Assembly: GCA_013399115.1 (NCBI GenBank)
Contig: VXAA01003158.1
Location: 852,730 to 916,729, forward strand
DNA length: 64,000 nt
Source: Anseranas semipalmata
Taxonomy: Eukaryota > Chordata > Aves > Anseriformes > Anseranatidae
Direction: 5' to 3'
Shown here: positions 1 through 21,036 of the stretch, in pieces
How positions within the stretch are numbered: the stretch's first letter is position 1
Layout: every line of letters begins with the position of its first letter
Made by a program: the position numbers and the translations under genes
The notes under the pieces: generated by a model
Told to the model about the DNA's origin: nothing
Databases searched by the model: none
Seen by the model: the letters and a program-made list of their open reading frames with translations, nothing else

Positions 1-851
1 AGAAAGGTTCTTTGTATTTCCAGGATGAAGTCTAACCTCCTGGAACACGCTCCAGAATTTAATTTTTTTTGTTGTTGTTTTTGTTTTTAATTGTTGACTG
101 CTGAAATTGACTTTTTCTAATCAGGATACAGTTAAACATCTAATGGTCAAGGCTAATTCACTGATGTAAGTGGAAGAGTCCAGTTCAAGCCCAAGATTGA
201 GGAGGTAGCAAGAATACACTTGGATAAAAGATTAAAACACAAAAAGATGGATGTTTTACCTTGGGTTTCTTATTTTTCCTATATTAAGCTGATGAAATGC
301 TCACAATAGTCATGATGTTTAACTAGAATTATTTTACTACAGTGTTTGGTCCCAGAGCTGGAGACAGCTTTGAGGACAACTCAGGACACTGTTTTCTTGT
401 TGCTCGCTCATTTTCCCCCCAATATTTGTCAATTTTCAGCTGTCACTGCATCAAAAACAGATCCTCCAGTTCTTAGGCAAAAGTTTCTTTTTGCCTGAGT
501 GAGAGCAGTGGCCGTGTAAAGAGTGAAGGATTGGGCCTTCTTTTTCTTCTCAGATGTCTCTTTGTCTATAGTCATAAATTATCAGACACTGCCATCTTTT
601 AAATAGATAGTTTCCTGTTCTGCCTCTTGTAGGTTAGATATTATCTCCTACAGTAAATCATGAGTCAGTGATTAATTCAAGAAGGCTGTTCCCAGAAGCA
701 AATTCTTACAATGTTAAAAATAATATGATGCGAATCCATTATACTATGATATAGAAAATAATTATGGCCTGCAAACTAGTTTAATCAACTTAGAACATGC
801 TGGGGCAGATACTCAGCTGAAGTGAGTCATCATAAGAAAGTTCACAGTCTT
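1..851. other. non-coding, no gene recognised
   Basis: AT-rich sequence with short T/G runs near the left edge. No exon with convincing splice flanks or family similarity was seen on either strand. If STPG1 has exons beyond the one at 2782, they would lie here or outside the window. Confidence 0.5.
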
Positions 852-1363
852 TTTCATAAATGATTTGGATGTAGGACTAGAAGGTGTTTTGAGTAAGTTT
901 GCTGACGATACTAAACTGGGAGGAGCTGTTGACTCTGTCGAGGGTGGAAAGGCCTTGCAGAGAGATCTGGACAGATTGGAGAGCTGGGTAATCACCAACC
1001 GTATGAAGTTCAACAAGAGCAAGTGCCAGGTCCTGCACCTGGGAAGGGGCAACCCTGGCTACATGTACAGACTGGGCAATGAGACGCTGGAGAGCAGCCC
1101 CGCAGAGAGGGATCTGGGGGTTATGGTTGACAGCAAGTTGAATCTGAGCCAGCAGTGTGCCCTGGCAGCCAGGAGGGCCAACCGTACCCTGGGGTGCATC
1201 AGGCATGGCATTGCTAGTCGGTCGAGGGAAGTGATTGTCCTGCTGTGCTCTGCGCTGGTGCGGCCTCACCTCGAGCACTGTGTGCAGTTTTGGGCACCAC
1301 GGTACAAAAAGGATGTGAAACTATTGGAGAGTGTCCAGAGAAGGGCTACAAAGATGGTGAAGG
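852..1363 (+). mobile_element. CR1 LINE fragment, 3' part of reverse transcriptase ORF
   Basis: The plus-strand frame reads as the C-terminal part of the chicken-repeat-1 (CR1) non-LTR retrotransposon polyprotein. It includes the reverse transcriptase FADDTKLGG block near the start, then the [13 protein letters not shown] and [15 protein letters not shown] segments and the [13 protein letters not shown] region. The frame is open for about 165 codons without an internal stop. It lacks the 5' half, as most CR1 copies do. Unusually it also stops resembling CR1 around RRATKMVKG, so the end of ORF2, the 3'UTR and the 8-bp terminal repeat are missing. Homology is judged by eye from known CR1 proteins. 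The copy is an immobile relic; the antisense open frame over it is a shadow. Confidence 0.93.
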
Positions 1364-2539
1364 GGAAGACATATATGTATAGGTTGTATGAGCGAACATG
1401 ATTACTCCATGTCAGCTGAGTCTCAGTAAGTCTGTATGTGTACTCTTTGCACACCCAAATTGTGAGGTAAGACATGTTTGTTTAAAACACCTTTGCTGAT
1501 GTTTAAACTGTATCAAATTACTTTGTAAAAGCATTAATTGCTTCAAGAACATGCATGCGGCCAGTTAAGATGTCTAGTTGATGAGTGGCAAGTTATTAAG
1601 CTTATTAAATCGTGTCGTCTTCATTCTGCCTTAAACAGCTATGCAAAGTCATCAAATGTTATGAAGAGTCAACATGTTCTGCCTCACCACACAGCGGATG
1701 TATCTTGCATCCAAATGCAGTTTAAAAGGGAAAAGCTCACTAGGAAATGGCTGCAATATCGACATCCTGTGCAGAAAAAGAAAAAAACATCTCTCTAAAG
1801 AATATCAAAACAATCCAAAAGTAAATATGGCTAAAGCAAGACAACATTGAAAGGACAAAAAAGTCCATTAGCTGTGCGTATATTATTATAAACTATCTGA
1901 TAATTGTTAATAACACTTTGTTTTGTTATCATCCTCCATATCTCAAAACACAGTCTGAATTCCTGTGGAGTAAAGCTTGCAACACCCCAGTGAAGCCTGG
2001 TCACTGTGGCATGGGTGGGGAGCATCAGGCACGGAACAGTTAAGCGACTTATACAAGGGTGAATCAGTAGGAGGTTCAGGAACTGAACCTGAGGGCTAGG
2101 TCCTCAACTGATACAAAACTGGCACAGCTCCACAGCAAGTGGAAGGGCACAGCTAATTACATCAGTTGTACATACTCAGACCTGATTCTCAGCTCTGAGG
2201 TTGAACCTCAAAACCCAGTACCTGTTAACGATGTAAAATTCACCTGCCTTGGGCTTCTTGGCAGAAGTTGCCTATAGCCAAGCAATGCAGGCTGGATTTC
2301 TAGGATGAAAACTCATGGGATGCGGTGGGGTCTTTCAGTATCAAAGCCAGCGATGTGGCAAGAAGGATGGAGGTTGCCACCATCCCAGGGTCAGGGATGT
2401 ATTTTTCCTCTCTTGCCATTGAAGAGTTAATGCCCGATGTACACTTGTTTCACAACACCTTGGGATACACCTGCAGCATGGTCAGAGGTGAGATGGCAGA
2501 TCATGCAGAAACACCTCAGCTAGGTTCGTGCTTGTTTGT
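1364..2539. other. non-coding region between CR1 relic and STPG1
   Basis: Mixed AT-rich sequence. No recognisable protein family or repeat. Open frames around 1538 and 2325 have no supporting splice sites or similarity that I can recognise. Confidence 0.45.
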
Positions 2540-2608
2540 TTAGATACTGACCGCAGTGGCGCAGACCTCAGAATCATCAGGCCCAGGATAAGTACCTGGT
2601 GCAAAGCT
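2540..2608 (-). CDS. possible terminal coding exon of STPG1 (weak)
   Basis: On the minus strand an acceptor-like site (taacagcccag) is followed by a frame of 22 codons and a stop. It starts in phase 0, matching the phase-0 end of the exon at 2782-2955. The peptide contains APGTYPGPDD, which loosely resembles the PG-rich repeat of the family. Against it: the polypyrimidine tract is mediocre, no AATAAA was found nearby on the minus strand, and human STPG1, as I recall it, is about 330 residues, so further exons left of the window are equally likely. Treat as a hypothesis. Confidence 0.2.
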   Translation of the reverse strand, partial: SFAPGTYPGPDDSEVCATAVSI

Positions 2609-2781
2609 CTGGGCTGTTACAGCTACCTTGAGAGCTGTACCCAAACTAGCCAGGTTACAGCTAGTTCCTGTGTTTTCTGCAACTTCACAGCACCATCTGG
2701 AACATCAAACATGACTTCACCAGCATTACATGTTAGCTGTGCCCTGCCCCCTGCCTTGTCCTCCCCTGCAACTCTCCTTAC

Positions 2782-2955
2782 GTAGTATTGATTGGGTGCC
2801 GGAGTGGGGATTTTCTCAGTCTTCCTAGCAATGGGTTGTTGAAACATGCTAGAGTTTCCCCTGCTAAAGTTTTGTCTGGACTGAAAACGTGATAGGATCT
2901 TGTAGGCATTCGCAGCTGGATAGTTGGAGCTTTTCTTGCGTGCAGTGCGTGGAAC
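2782..2955 (-). CDS. STPG1: STPG1 coding exon (174 nt, phase 0-0)
   Basis: Minus-strand exon flanked by an acceptor (tttccag) and a donor (gtaagg). It encodes 58 residues in a single open phase. The peptide contains a PAANAYKI segment and ends in TPAPNQYY, both typical of sperm-tail PG-rich (SHIPPO) repeats, in which a Pro/Ala-Gly/Asn-Tyr core recurs. STPG proteins are linked to sperm flagella and cilia; STPG1 has also been described as a factor promoting mitochondrial apoptosis. Identification rests on these repeats plus position, divergent from NIPAL3 as in human. The exon joins in frame to the one at 3743-3844. Confidence 0.85.
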
Positions 2956-3742
2956 CTGGAAAGAGAGAGAGCAAGGAAATTGTCAGTAGCTGAGCTGGAA
3001 AGAAATCAGGAAATGATTGAGGCCTGGAAGTTACCAAATGTAATCTTTAAGGACAAACCACCTCTAGCATTTCAAGATAGCAGAAACTCTGCTACACAGC
3101 ACTCACAGCTTCAAGTTCTGCAAGATTAAATGGGGGTGAGGGTGACTTTTTCAAGTACTAAGCTTTGCTGATTTCTTCTTTTGGGGGGGCAGATGCTCGT
3201 CAGATGGCAAAAGAAACCTTGAGGTTTTTTTACTTAAGTCTTGTGTTAGAGAGAACAGATCCTGAAATTATTCACTTTAGCTATGAATTTCAGATAGCCT
3301 AGTACAACACTAGATAAGTCCACAAAGCACGTGTGTGCATGTATCCTCCTTTACACGTTTGTAACTTAACAACAGTTCTGCCAGTTTTGCTTGAAAAGGT
3401 TTAAGCAAAATTAAAAAGGATCACCTCTGGGTGAGACTGAGCAGAGAAAATTTCAGCTCTGTTGGAAACTATATTTAAAAGAGAACAACATATGAAAAAG
3501 CAACTTGGAATAGCTGTTAGACTTCCACTTTAATTATAACTCTGTCTGCTGACAGTGAAAAATGATTTTCGTTCTTGGCTGGATTTTAGAAACATCCCCA
3601 ATACAACACTAAATAGACATTGCAGACATAGGCAACAGAGTAGGTTAAAGAGCAGATCCACAGTCCACTGAAGTCACTACAAAGGCACTGTGTGATTTTA
3701 GCAGCTTTGGAAATCAGCCTGAAATAAAATGCTTCCTCCTAC
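2956..3742 (-). other. STPG1: STPG1 intron
   Basis: Intron between two phase-0 STPG1 exons. It contains a short polypurine/poly-G stretch near 3181 and nothing else recognised. Confidence 0.75.
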
Positions 3743-3844
3743 CAGTGAAGGAAAGTATCCAGTTCCTTTCTTTGACAACGAAGTGCTGTTGATCTCTGGA
3801 GACTGATGAGTGACGTTATAGAATCCTGGGCCTGGAGTTTCACT
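3743..3844 (-). CDS. STPG1: STPG1 coding exon with a canonical PG-rich repeat
   Basis: Minus-strand exon of 102 nt (34 codons, phase 0-0). Upstream is a strong acceptor (tttctcttgctag), downstream a gtagga donor. The peptide opens [11 protein letters not shown], an exact PGPGxY sperm-tail repeat, and continues with a Ser/Lys-rich spacer ending [10 protein letters not shown]. The open frame that overlaps it in another phase is a shadow. It reads smoothly from the exon at 8392-8495 (ending KRFQYNQ) and into the exon at 2782-2955, so these three appear consecutive. Confidence 0.9.
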
Positions 3845-6800
3845 CTAGCAAGAGAAATATCACACATGTTGACCAAGCTGTATCGATTACCTCTCTCCCG
3901 GGGCAAAAGGCAATGAGACATAGGCATGGGCTCACATTGATGCTAATGGGACAGCTTCTTTCCCCAGTACCTCTCTGTTCTTCATTTTTCTGAGCACAGA
4001 CCAAAACATAGCAATTCTTTTAGGAATCACTCTGAGAACAGTGATGCTGGAACACAGCAATGATCCATACAGTCCATATGTATCCGTATGTATCTAAAAA
4101 ACTTTTAAACTGTGCTTACAATTGGTCTTACTGGCCCTTACGGCTATGAGTTCTATAAATGAACTACGATGCTTTTTTAAAAAAAAAAATGTATATCTGT
4201 TGCTCCCAACAGCTTTGATAGTAAACTACCATCCCAGTATTCAAATGGAGAGTGAACATTGTTTTTATATTTACTTTCTTCTTTCAGGTTTTAACTTTTT
4301 TTTTTTTTTTTTAATTTTATGCTGATATCTTCTGTTTTATATGATATGGGAGAGCTATTTCTCTTTTTTTCTTAATAATCTCATAAATTTCAAGCCATCT
4401 TATCTACCTTCTCCCTAAGTCAGTTTTTACTGGGACTTTAACGATCACATCTCTTATTTGTAAATTGAGTCTATTTCTGTCATCGCCTCTTTTTAGAGTT
4501 AGGACGTCCAGAACTGAACATAACATTCTAGCAGGATAAATGATGGTATTATCGTATTTTCTGTACCATTTTCCAAGCCATCACTTGCATCCCTTAATTT
4601 TATGCTTTAATTCTAATTGTGTATTGAGGTAGATGTCTTCATTGTTTCCAAATTAATCTTTTAATGCAAGTCTCCTATTGCATGGAAAACTGAACATTTC
4701 AGAGTCTGAGGAAGATCAAATTACTGTCTACAGGGCAATTTTTATAGACTGGGAGCTGCAGCAAATCTAAAATCTCACCTGTAATATCTGAATTGGACCT
4801 AATTAATTCAGCATGTGGGCAGAATGCATTATTTGCAGTCACCACACCTTTCCTGACTGTTCTCTTTCTGAACTTTTTAAAAAGAGAACTAGGCAGGATT
4901 CTATTTATAGAGCCAAATAAATCAAAACCAGCCTATGTCGTACATGACACCTCCAGCTTTTCAGGCGTGGTCCCATGAAGTAATGAACGCCCTTCATAGC
5001 ATGCCCTACTTCTGCCAATCCAAGGAAAAAGAAATGGTATTTGGGAGGTCTGGTGCCATGAAGGATTAAAGAAATAGCCTTATATTAAAATAAATGTGAA
5101 ATTATTCCAGTACGTAGGATGGAAAAAGCTGAAGTTTCTGATCTTTGTGAGCATTCTAACATTATGTGACCTTCATTAATTGTCTCGTCTGCCACTTACC
5201 AATGGAAAATATTCTGGAAGTGACTAGAGGGGACTTAGTTCCTGTTCTGATGACTTCTGAGTTGGATTCAGAAAATTATCAGAAGCCCCCCAAAATAGTG
5301 TGGGCATAACACTGAGGGAAAAAATAGGATGCATGGAACTGAAGAAGAACCAGACAATGCGCAGTTGAAAGGAGGAAATAAAGTAGTTTGGGCATTATTC
5401 CACTCTTGTAGTGACATGAGGCTGAATGAAGGAATTTGACTGTGCAGAAGCTTTTGCAGGATCAAGAAGGAGCAGGAAAAATACAAGGTAAAAAAAAAGG
5501 GGAAACGGAAGCCTGCGTAGGATGAGTATATGATTTAAAAACAGCATCCAAACAGGATCTGTGTTAATGTCCATACAGCAGCAGCAATCCTGGAGTGACT
5601 CTCTACCTCTTCAGAAACGACCAAAAGTGGCAGGGAGAAGAATGGAGGCTATTACCATGCTTGATCTTGTAGAAGAGTAGACTGAAGGGAAGAACAGATG
5701 GGAGTGGGCATGCAGTGTTGTCTACTGGAGAAGATGTTGCCTTTCTGTTGTTGATGTATAGTGAGATCACAGACAAATTGCTTCACTAGTCTGTTTTTCT
5801 ACTGCAGCAGAGCTGTTCCTTGCTACATGCATGGACAAGTGCAATAGTGCTCCTACAGAGCTAAAAATAATAAACCCCAAATATGTGCCACTTCCATTAA
5901 AACTGGAAAAGCATTCCAAGGAATCAGATTCCAGGTCTCCAGTTCTCGTTACCTGCACACATACTGCTTGTGGATTTGGCGTTCCTCACAAAAATGGCAC
6001 CTGAGTTGTAAAGCAAGTGGTCACCAATAATCTTTTCCACGTATTTTTCTTTGTAGGAAAATGCTGAGGTATGTGATGCAACTCTGGGAATTTCAGCATA
6101 GCTGCTCTGACTTACGCTATGTTCCAGATTAGCCCCTGTGTGGTACTTCTAGGATGTCAAACTTACAGGAGATTTCTGAAGATGTGGTCTAGGGGCTTGT
6201 CCACATGGAGCAGGCAGGGATCCTGAGCTACCTATTTTTTATCAACCTCAGAACTAGAAGCAGAACAGTCACTGCACTGCTCTGGTCTTCGGCTTGCATC
6301 TCCACGTGGCCCTGCCATGTGGAAGTTCTGCCGCGTGCTTGAGGTTCTCCACCTTGTGCTCAATGGACAAGATGGTTTTGCTGAGGGAAGCAAGTTTGGT
6401 CCAATTTGCTAGAACTGACTATTAAATGTGCAGTGGGTTTCCAAAGCAGATGATAAAAAACTGCATCTGCAAGCTCAATTATCTGGTGTTGCCCAGGCTT
6501 GGCTGCTCCTGCTGACCAGCCTGTTGAGGCTTGGATGGAGTCCCATGCTCAGCCCTGCCCCATAAAGGGGAGTCACTACTCTGGCGGCACGTTCTTGATT
6601 AGCACCTTCCAGGACAGCACGTGTCAGGGAAACAACTAAGAGCCCTTCTCCCATCCGCTGCATCTAGCTCTGGGTTTGGCATGCACATCATCACGTCGGT
6701 GTTGTTGAAAGTCATTGGAGATTAGACATCTACATGCCCTCGGAAATTTACCTCCTGCTACAGTGACTGCACACCTCTGTGTCCTTTGAATACTTTGAAT

Positions 6801-8391
6801 TATATTCTGATAAATATAAGGGGGCATTTAGTTGTGTGGTAAGTCCACCAGAAATACCTTCCAAACTCCAGTATTCAGGTACCTGTGGGGCTGCGTGAAT
6901 ACAGGGGTAAATTGGCACAGTTACAAAAGCGGGTCAACTCACCTGTTAGGTATTCCAGGTCAGGTGCTAAGAAGCAAATAATCTCTCTACATTGCCTACA
7001 TTACAGGTGGGTAAACTTCAAGTGCTGGTAAACTTCATTTATCCCCAACTAGCCCGCTAAAGGAATGTGCTCCAAAATGGCTTGTGCTGCAGAGGACACA
7101 GTCAAACTTTTTTGGTGGAGAAAAATAAGTCAGTAGCTCCAAAAAGGTCTAGTATTAAGCGACCTAATGCTTCCCCTCCCCTACCTAGCACAGTGACTTT
7201 TCTCTAGGGTAAAGCTTAAGAAAGAATCAGCCAAGCCCTTGTGTAGCTTGTGGTTTGGCTTCCTGCCTGCTCTGCCCTTCAAGCAGGAAATTCTCAAAGG
7301 GAAGGGACTGCTTTGTGAAGCTACCTTAAGACTCTGCCTCTTCTCTTTTAGTCAGAACTTAGCATCAGGTCATCTGGAACTCCTGGAAGCTGACCAAACA
7401 GACTGATGGCGCCTAGAGAGGGTATTTAAAGCAACTTCTCTACCTTGATCATTTTCCCTCATCTTTTGTCCTTTACGTCCTTGATTGTTGTTATTCAGTC
7501 CTGAGATAATACACTCCTGATATCACTGAGATGGGAGAGACAAGCAAGGAGGAAGAGATCAAAGGAAGGAGAAAAAAGAGAAGATGCCAAAGGCAAAAGA
7601 AGAAAGAGGGAAGGAGCCAAATACTTCCAAGATTTACCCACTTTACATACCTGGGACATAAAGTTTCAGAAATTCTGAATATACTTAATTTTCAGAGTTC
7701 TGGTGTTACCACATAGTCACCAGGCAGCAGAAAATTGTCAGCAGGGGCCATGGGCATCCTCTTTCCTCTAGCAGAGGATGTAGCTTAAAAGCTGCATCCA
7801 GAAAGCCCAGGAGGCCCTTGGCACCTGTGAGAGTTGGCTGGACTTGAAAAGAAAACCTGCACAGTGCAGGCTGGGAAAACAGTATGGTTTTAAAATATCT
7901 TTCTGCTTCCCTCTGCTGGCCAGATAACAGATGTCCCGGTGTAATTCCTGCAAACCAGGGAAGGATCAGGGTGAAGAATATCAAAAGATAGGAGGGGTCA
8001 CATTGTCCTATCATTACACAAGCATTAACTCTACTGATTTCTTTGAATTTGCTCCTGAATTTCACAATACATGCAAGATATATGTCTGTGTCCAAGGGAG
8101 CTCAAGAAGATTGGAGAAGGGACCAGGGACAAATCTGGGTGGGTGAGAGGCAGGGAGACAGTACAGACAAGGGTGCTATATGTGGAGTATTTTCAAGGTT
8201 TAAACTAGTAACATTGCTTTACCATTTACCTCATGCTGTTATCAGTTGTGATTACAAAGCTACTTTAACAACCATAATCTAAACTTAATTGCTTATTTGC
8301 CATAATCTATTCCTAGTTGCAAAACAGGATCATTACGAGTTGCAAAAAATTCAATATGAAGACATGGACTTCAAACATCTTTGTTACTCAC
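3845..8391 (-). other. STPG1: STPG1 large intron
   Basis: About 4.5 kb between phase-compatible STPG1 exons. No further PGPGxY-type exon was found on the minus strand. Weak splice-flanked candidates near 4770 and 6950 are too short or poorly supported. Poly-A and poly-T runs near 4180 and 4295 are the only simple-sequence features. A small extra phase-0 exon could still have been missed. Confidence 0.6.
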
Positions 8392-8495
8392 CTGGTTATA
8401 CTGAAACCGCTTTGATTGAGAATTAAATCCCTTTTTTTCTGAGTTTGAGATTACCTTCCTATGGTGCTTATAAGGACTGGAGGAGATCTGGAAAC
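8392..8495 (-). CDS. STPG1: STPG1 coding exon (104 nt)
   Basis: Minus-strand exon with an acceptor (tttacag) and a consensus donor (CAG followed by gtgagt). Only one phase is open: two bases complete a codon from an upstream exon, then 34 codons follow and the exon ends in phase 0. The peptide includes a Ser-Pro-Tyr motif near the start and KKGFNSQSKRF near the end, the latter resembling the GxFNSxxxRF consensus between sperm-tail repeats. The preceding exons, including the start codon, were not found; they may lie in the sequence up to 9528 or in the gap. Confidence 0.82.
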
Positions 8496-9239
8496 CTGTA
8501 AAGAACAGCCAATAGTAACAAAATTCTGAATATGGAAATACAGGAAACATGTAAGTACAACACCAGCTTTCTTTTTAAATGGGATGCATAAGTTAAAGGC
8601 ACATCTAACGTTAATGCTGTATTCAAGTCAAAAAATCAGCAGTCATTTCTGCATTTAATTTCCCAGTTTTATTTAAAAAATTATTCAGCCCCGTTTTTCA
8701 AATTGCGTAGACTCTCACAGACATATCACGACAAAGCCACTGATACTTCATCTGATCAGGATCTGGTGTTATTACTACCAGGCATACAGCTGCACTGGCA
8801 ATAGTGCTGCGATACTGAATTCTAACTATAAGCTCAGTGAAACTTTAAGTGTGCTTCTGAGCAAGGGTAGCACAGGTCCGAAAACAAGCTCTGACATTAG
8901 AGGGAGGGTTAGCGCAGGGGCAACTCCTATGTCACTGCTAGGGAGAGCGCTCGCACAGCGGTGACGTGCGCGACAAGGAGGTGGCCAGCGCTGTGAGGGG
9001 GCAAACAGCAACTTCCCGCTGCCTTGCCAAACACACAGATCCGAAGGCCAGGATTTGATAGCACATCTTATTCCCTCGCGCTGGCTTATGTGATCCCCGG
9101 GAGCTTAATTTTGGACCTGAAACACCTCTAACTGGCTGCGATGTAAACTCTTCTGGATGTCACTTCACATTGGTCGGTTTCATTAATCAATCCTTGCCGT
9201 GCTTTGAAGGAAGAACACCTGCGTGGCTGGGGTTTTCCT
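8496..9239 (-). other. STPG1 5' intron / promoter-proximal region
   Basis: GC content rises toward the right. A CRE-like tgacgtgcgcg stands at about 8961. I could not find a convincing first coding exon of STPG1 here. Confidence 0.45.
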
Positions 9240-10330
9240 CCCCAGCTGTGAAATGACCCAGTGCGCGGCACCGAGCGGTGCTGTTCAGCTCCGTGTACCT
9301 TGTGCTCCTTCCGAGCAGCCGCGAGTACCCGCGGAAAGGCTCCGAGCGCGGCCGCCCATGCCGGGGAGCTGCCGCCCGCCCGACACACCGCCCCCGCGCC
9401 GCACCGCCATTGCGTTGCCAACGCGACCAACCAGGACCGTGACGGCGCGGCCTGACAGGAGCCCGGGCCCTGCGCACACGCAACGGCCGCGGCGGACGGC
9501 CCCGCCCACCCTGCCAGGCGGCGCGGCCNNNNNNNNNNNNNNNNNNNNNNNNNNNNNNNNNNNNNNNNNNNNNNNNNNNNNNNNNNNNNNNNNNNNNNNN
9601 NNNNNNNNNNNNNNNNNNNNNNNNNNNNNNNNNNNNNNNNNNNNNNNNNNNNNNNNNNNNNNNNNNNNNNNNNNNNNNNNNNNNNNNNNNNNNNNNNNNN
9701 NNNNNNNNNNNNNNNNNNNNNNNNNNNNNNNNNNNNNNNNNNNNNNNNNNNNNNNNNNNNNNNNNNNNNNNNNNNNNNNNNNNNNNNNNNNNNNNNNNNN
9801 NNNNNNNNNNNNNNNNNNNNNNNNNNNNNNNNNNNNNNNNNNNNNNNNNNNNNNNNNNNNNNNNNNNNNNNNNNNNNNNNNNNNNNNNNNNNNNNNNNNN
9901 NNNNNNNNNNNNNNNNNNNNNNNNNNNNNNNNNNNNNNNNNNNNNNNNNNNNNNNNNNNNNNNNNNNNNNNNNNNNNNNNNNNNNNNNNNNNNNNNNNNN
10001 NNNNNNNNNNNNNNNNNNNNNNNNNNNNNNNNNNNNNNNNNNNNNNNNNNNNNGGGGGGGGTTCCCCCGCCCCTCACAGCCGGGCGCTGCGGCCCTGTCG
10101 GGGCCCGGCGCGGGGCTGCCCCTGCCCGCCCGCGAGCTAAAGCCGCCCCTCGCGGGCCGGGGGGCCGAGGGAGCTCGCAGCTCGCGGGCTGAGCCTGGAA
10201 GGGGCCCTGCCGCCGCGGGCCCGAGTCTGAGGGATGCGCAGCGTGCGCCGCCTCCGCCAGCCTGTGAGGGGAAGAGGGACACGCGCCCCGTGACGGCGGC
10301 ACCCCGGCCGTGTCTGTGCCCCACACCTTC
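9240..10330. promoter_or_regulatory. CpG island, likely divergent STPG1/NIPAL3 promoter
   Basis: Very GC- and CpG-rich on both sides of a 525-base gap. STPG1 exons run leftward from here and NIPAL3 coding begins about 1 kb to the right, so this is the natural place for a shared head-to-head promoter. Near 9404-9424 lie a CCGCCATTG element (reverse complement carries the YY1 core ATGGCGG) and an adjacent perfect 13-base palindrome GCGTTGCCAACGC containing an RFX-like half-site GTTGCC. Transcription start sites and non-coding first exons cannot be placed. Long open frames here pass through Ns and are artefacts. Confidence 0.75.
9529..10053. other. assembly gap (525 N)
   Basis: Run of Ns inside a CpG island, followed by a G-run. 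GC-rich promoters in birds are frequently lost in assemblies; first exons of STPG1 and NIPAL3 may be hidden here. Confidence 0.99.
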
Positions 10331-11270
10331 CCCTGTGCGAAGGGGTCTTCTCACCAGCACCCGTTCCTCAGGGTTGCTTACGCTTTTTGAGGCCTTTGGT
10401 GAAAGGAGCTGTCACGGCATGCAGGGCCCTCAGGCTGGTTTGCTGTGTGTGGTGCTTTCCAGCCACCTGTAGTGGCTCCGAGGAACTTAGTCGCCGAACT
10501 CCGCTGACAGTGGAACGTCCCGAGACGACCTCTTTGCATGACGAGGAGCACTGTCAGCCCCAGCGCATTGCTAATGTAGTGCTGCATCCTGAACAAATAA
10601 CAGAGGTCTGCAGGCAGTAGAGAAATTAAAAACAAGGCTCAGAGTATTTCAGAGACTTTTTGATAAGAGCTTTCTAAATGGCAAGGCTTGTTGTTAAATG
10701 CCAGCAGAATATGTCACCTTTGGGGCCAAGCCAGTTTGTGAGCTCTAGTAAACAAAGGTCTGTGAGAGTTTCTGTGTTTGAGCCTTTCTGAGAAGGCAGT
10801 TAAACTGTTTCTCTGCTGATGTGTGCAGCTGTTAGTTTGATTCTGGGGAGCTTTCTGTGGGCTATCTTCAGCAGGATTTCATTGCAGCTTTTGGACCATT
10901 GAGTTCGTTTGACCCGATTCTTTCTTTTTTCTTTTTTTTATTTTTTTTTTAATCATACTTAGGGTCATCTTGGAGGAATATAACATCGCTGCCCCACTAA
11001 CTCACTGGAAATATTGGTTTATCTACACCTCTGCCTGTGGTGCCTATCCTATCTCAGTGTAGCCCTGTGGAGGAAGAAAAGCAGCAGATAGGCTACAGAG
11101 AATTTTTTTGTGCTTCTCTGAAGTAATCATTTGTCCAAGCTAAACAGGATCGATGGGAAGAACTGGTACTAAGTTACAGATAACATGGTTCTAGCAGAGT
11201 CCAAGTCTCATCTTTAAAGAGAAGTTCCAGCATCCAGGAGGCTGAAAAACAAAAGCTTCAGTAAACAAAA
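10331..11270 (+). other. NIPAL3 5' region (5'UTR exons or first intron)
   Basis: No coding exon recognised. A long pyrimidine run sits at 10920-10951. Some sequence just left of 11271 is 5'UTR of the first coding exon, but its acceptor could not be fixed; tctagcag ending near 11198 is one candidate. Confidence 0.5.

Positions 11271-21036
<9,766 letters not shown>

Noticed and set aside
877..1278. 133-codon minus-strand frame
   Set aside because: Antisense shadow of the CR1 reverse transcriptase frame.
5767..5958. Minus-strand frame with a FNGSGTY segment, considered as a sperm-tail repeat
   Set aside because: Pattern is too loose and no convincing donor follows.
6930..6990. Minus-strand segment ending at a good gtgagt donor, considered as an extra STPG1 exon
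   Set aside because: Its acceptor is weak and the peptide lacks a PGPGxY motif; neighbouring STPG1 exons already join in phase without it.
7706..8095. 129-codon minus-strand open frame inside the STPG1 intron
   Set aside because: No PG-rich repeats and no suitable splice flanks joining to STPG1.
9128..10360. Open frames of 305-410 codons on both strands across the first gap
   Set aside because: Most of their length is N translated as X; flanks are GC-rich with few stops. No real coding evidence.
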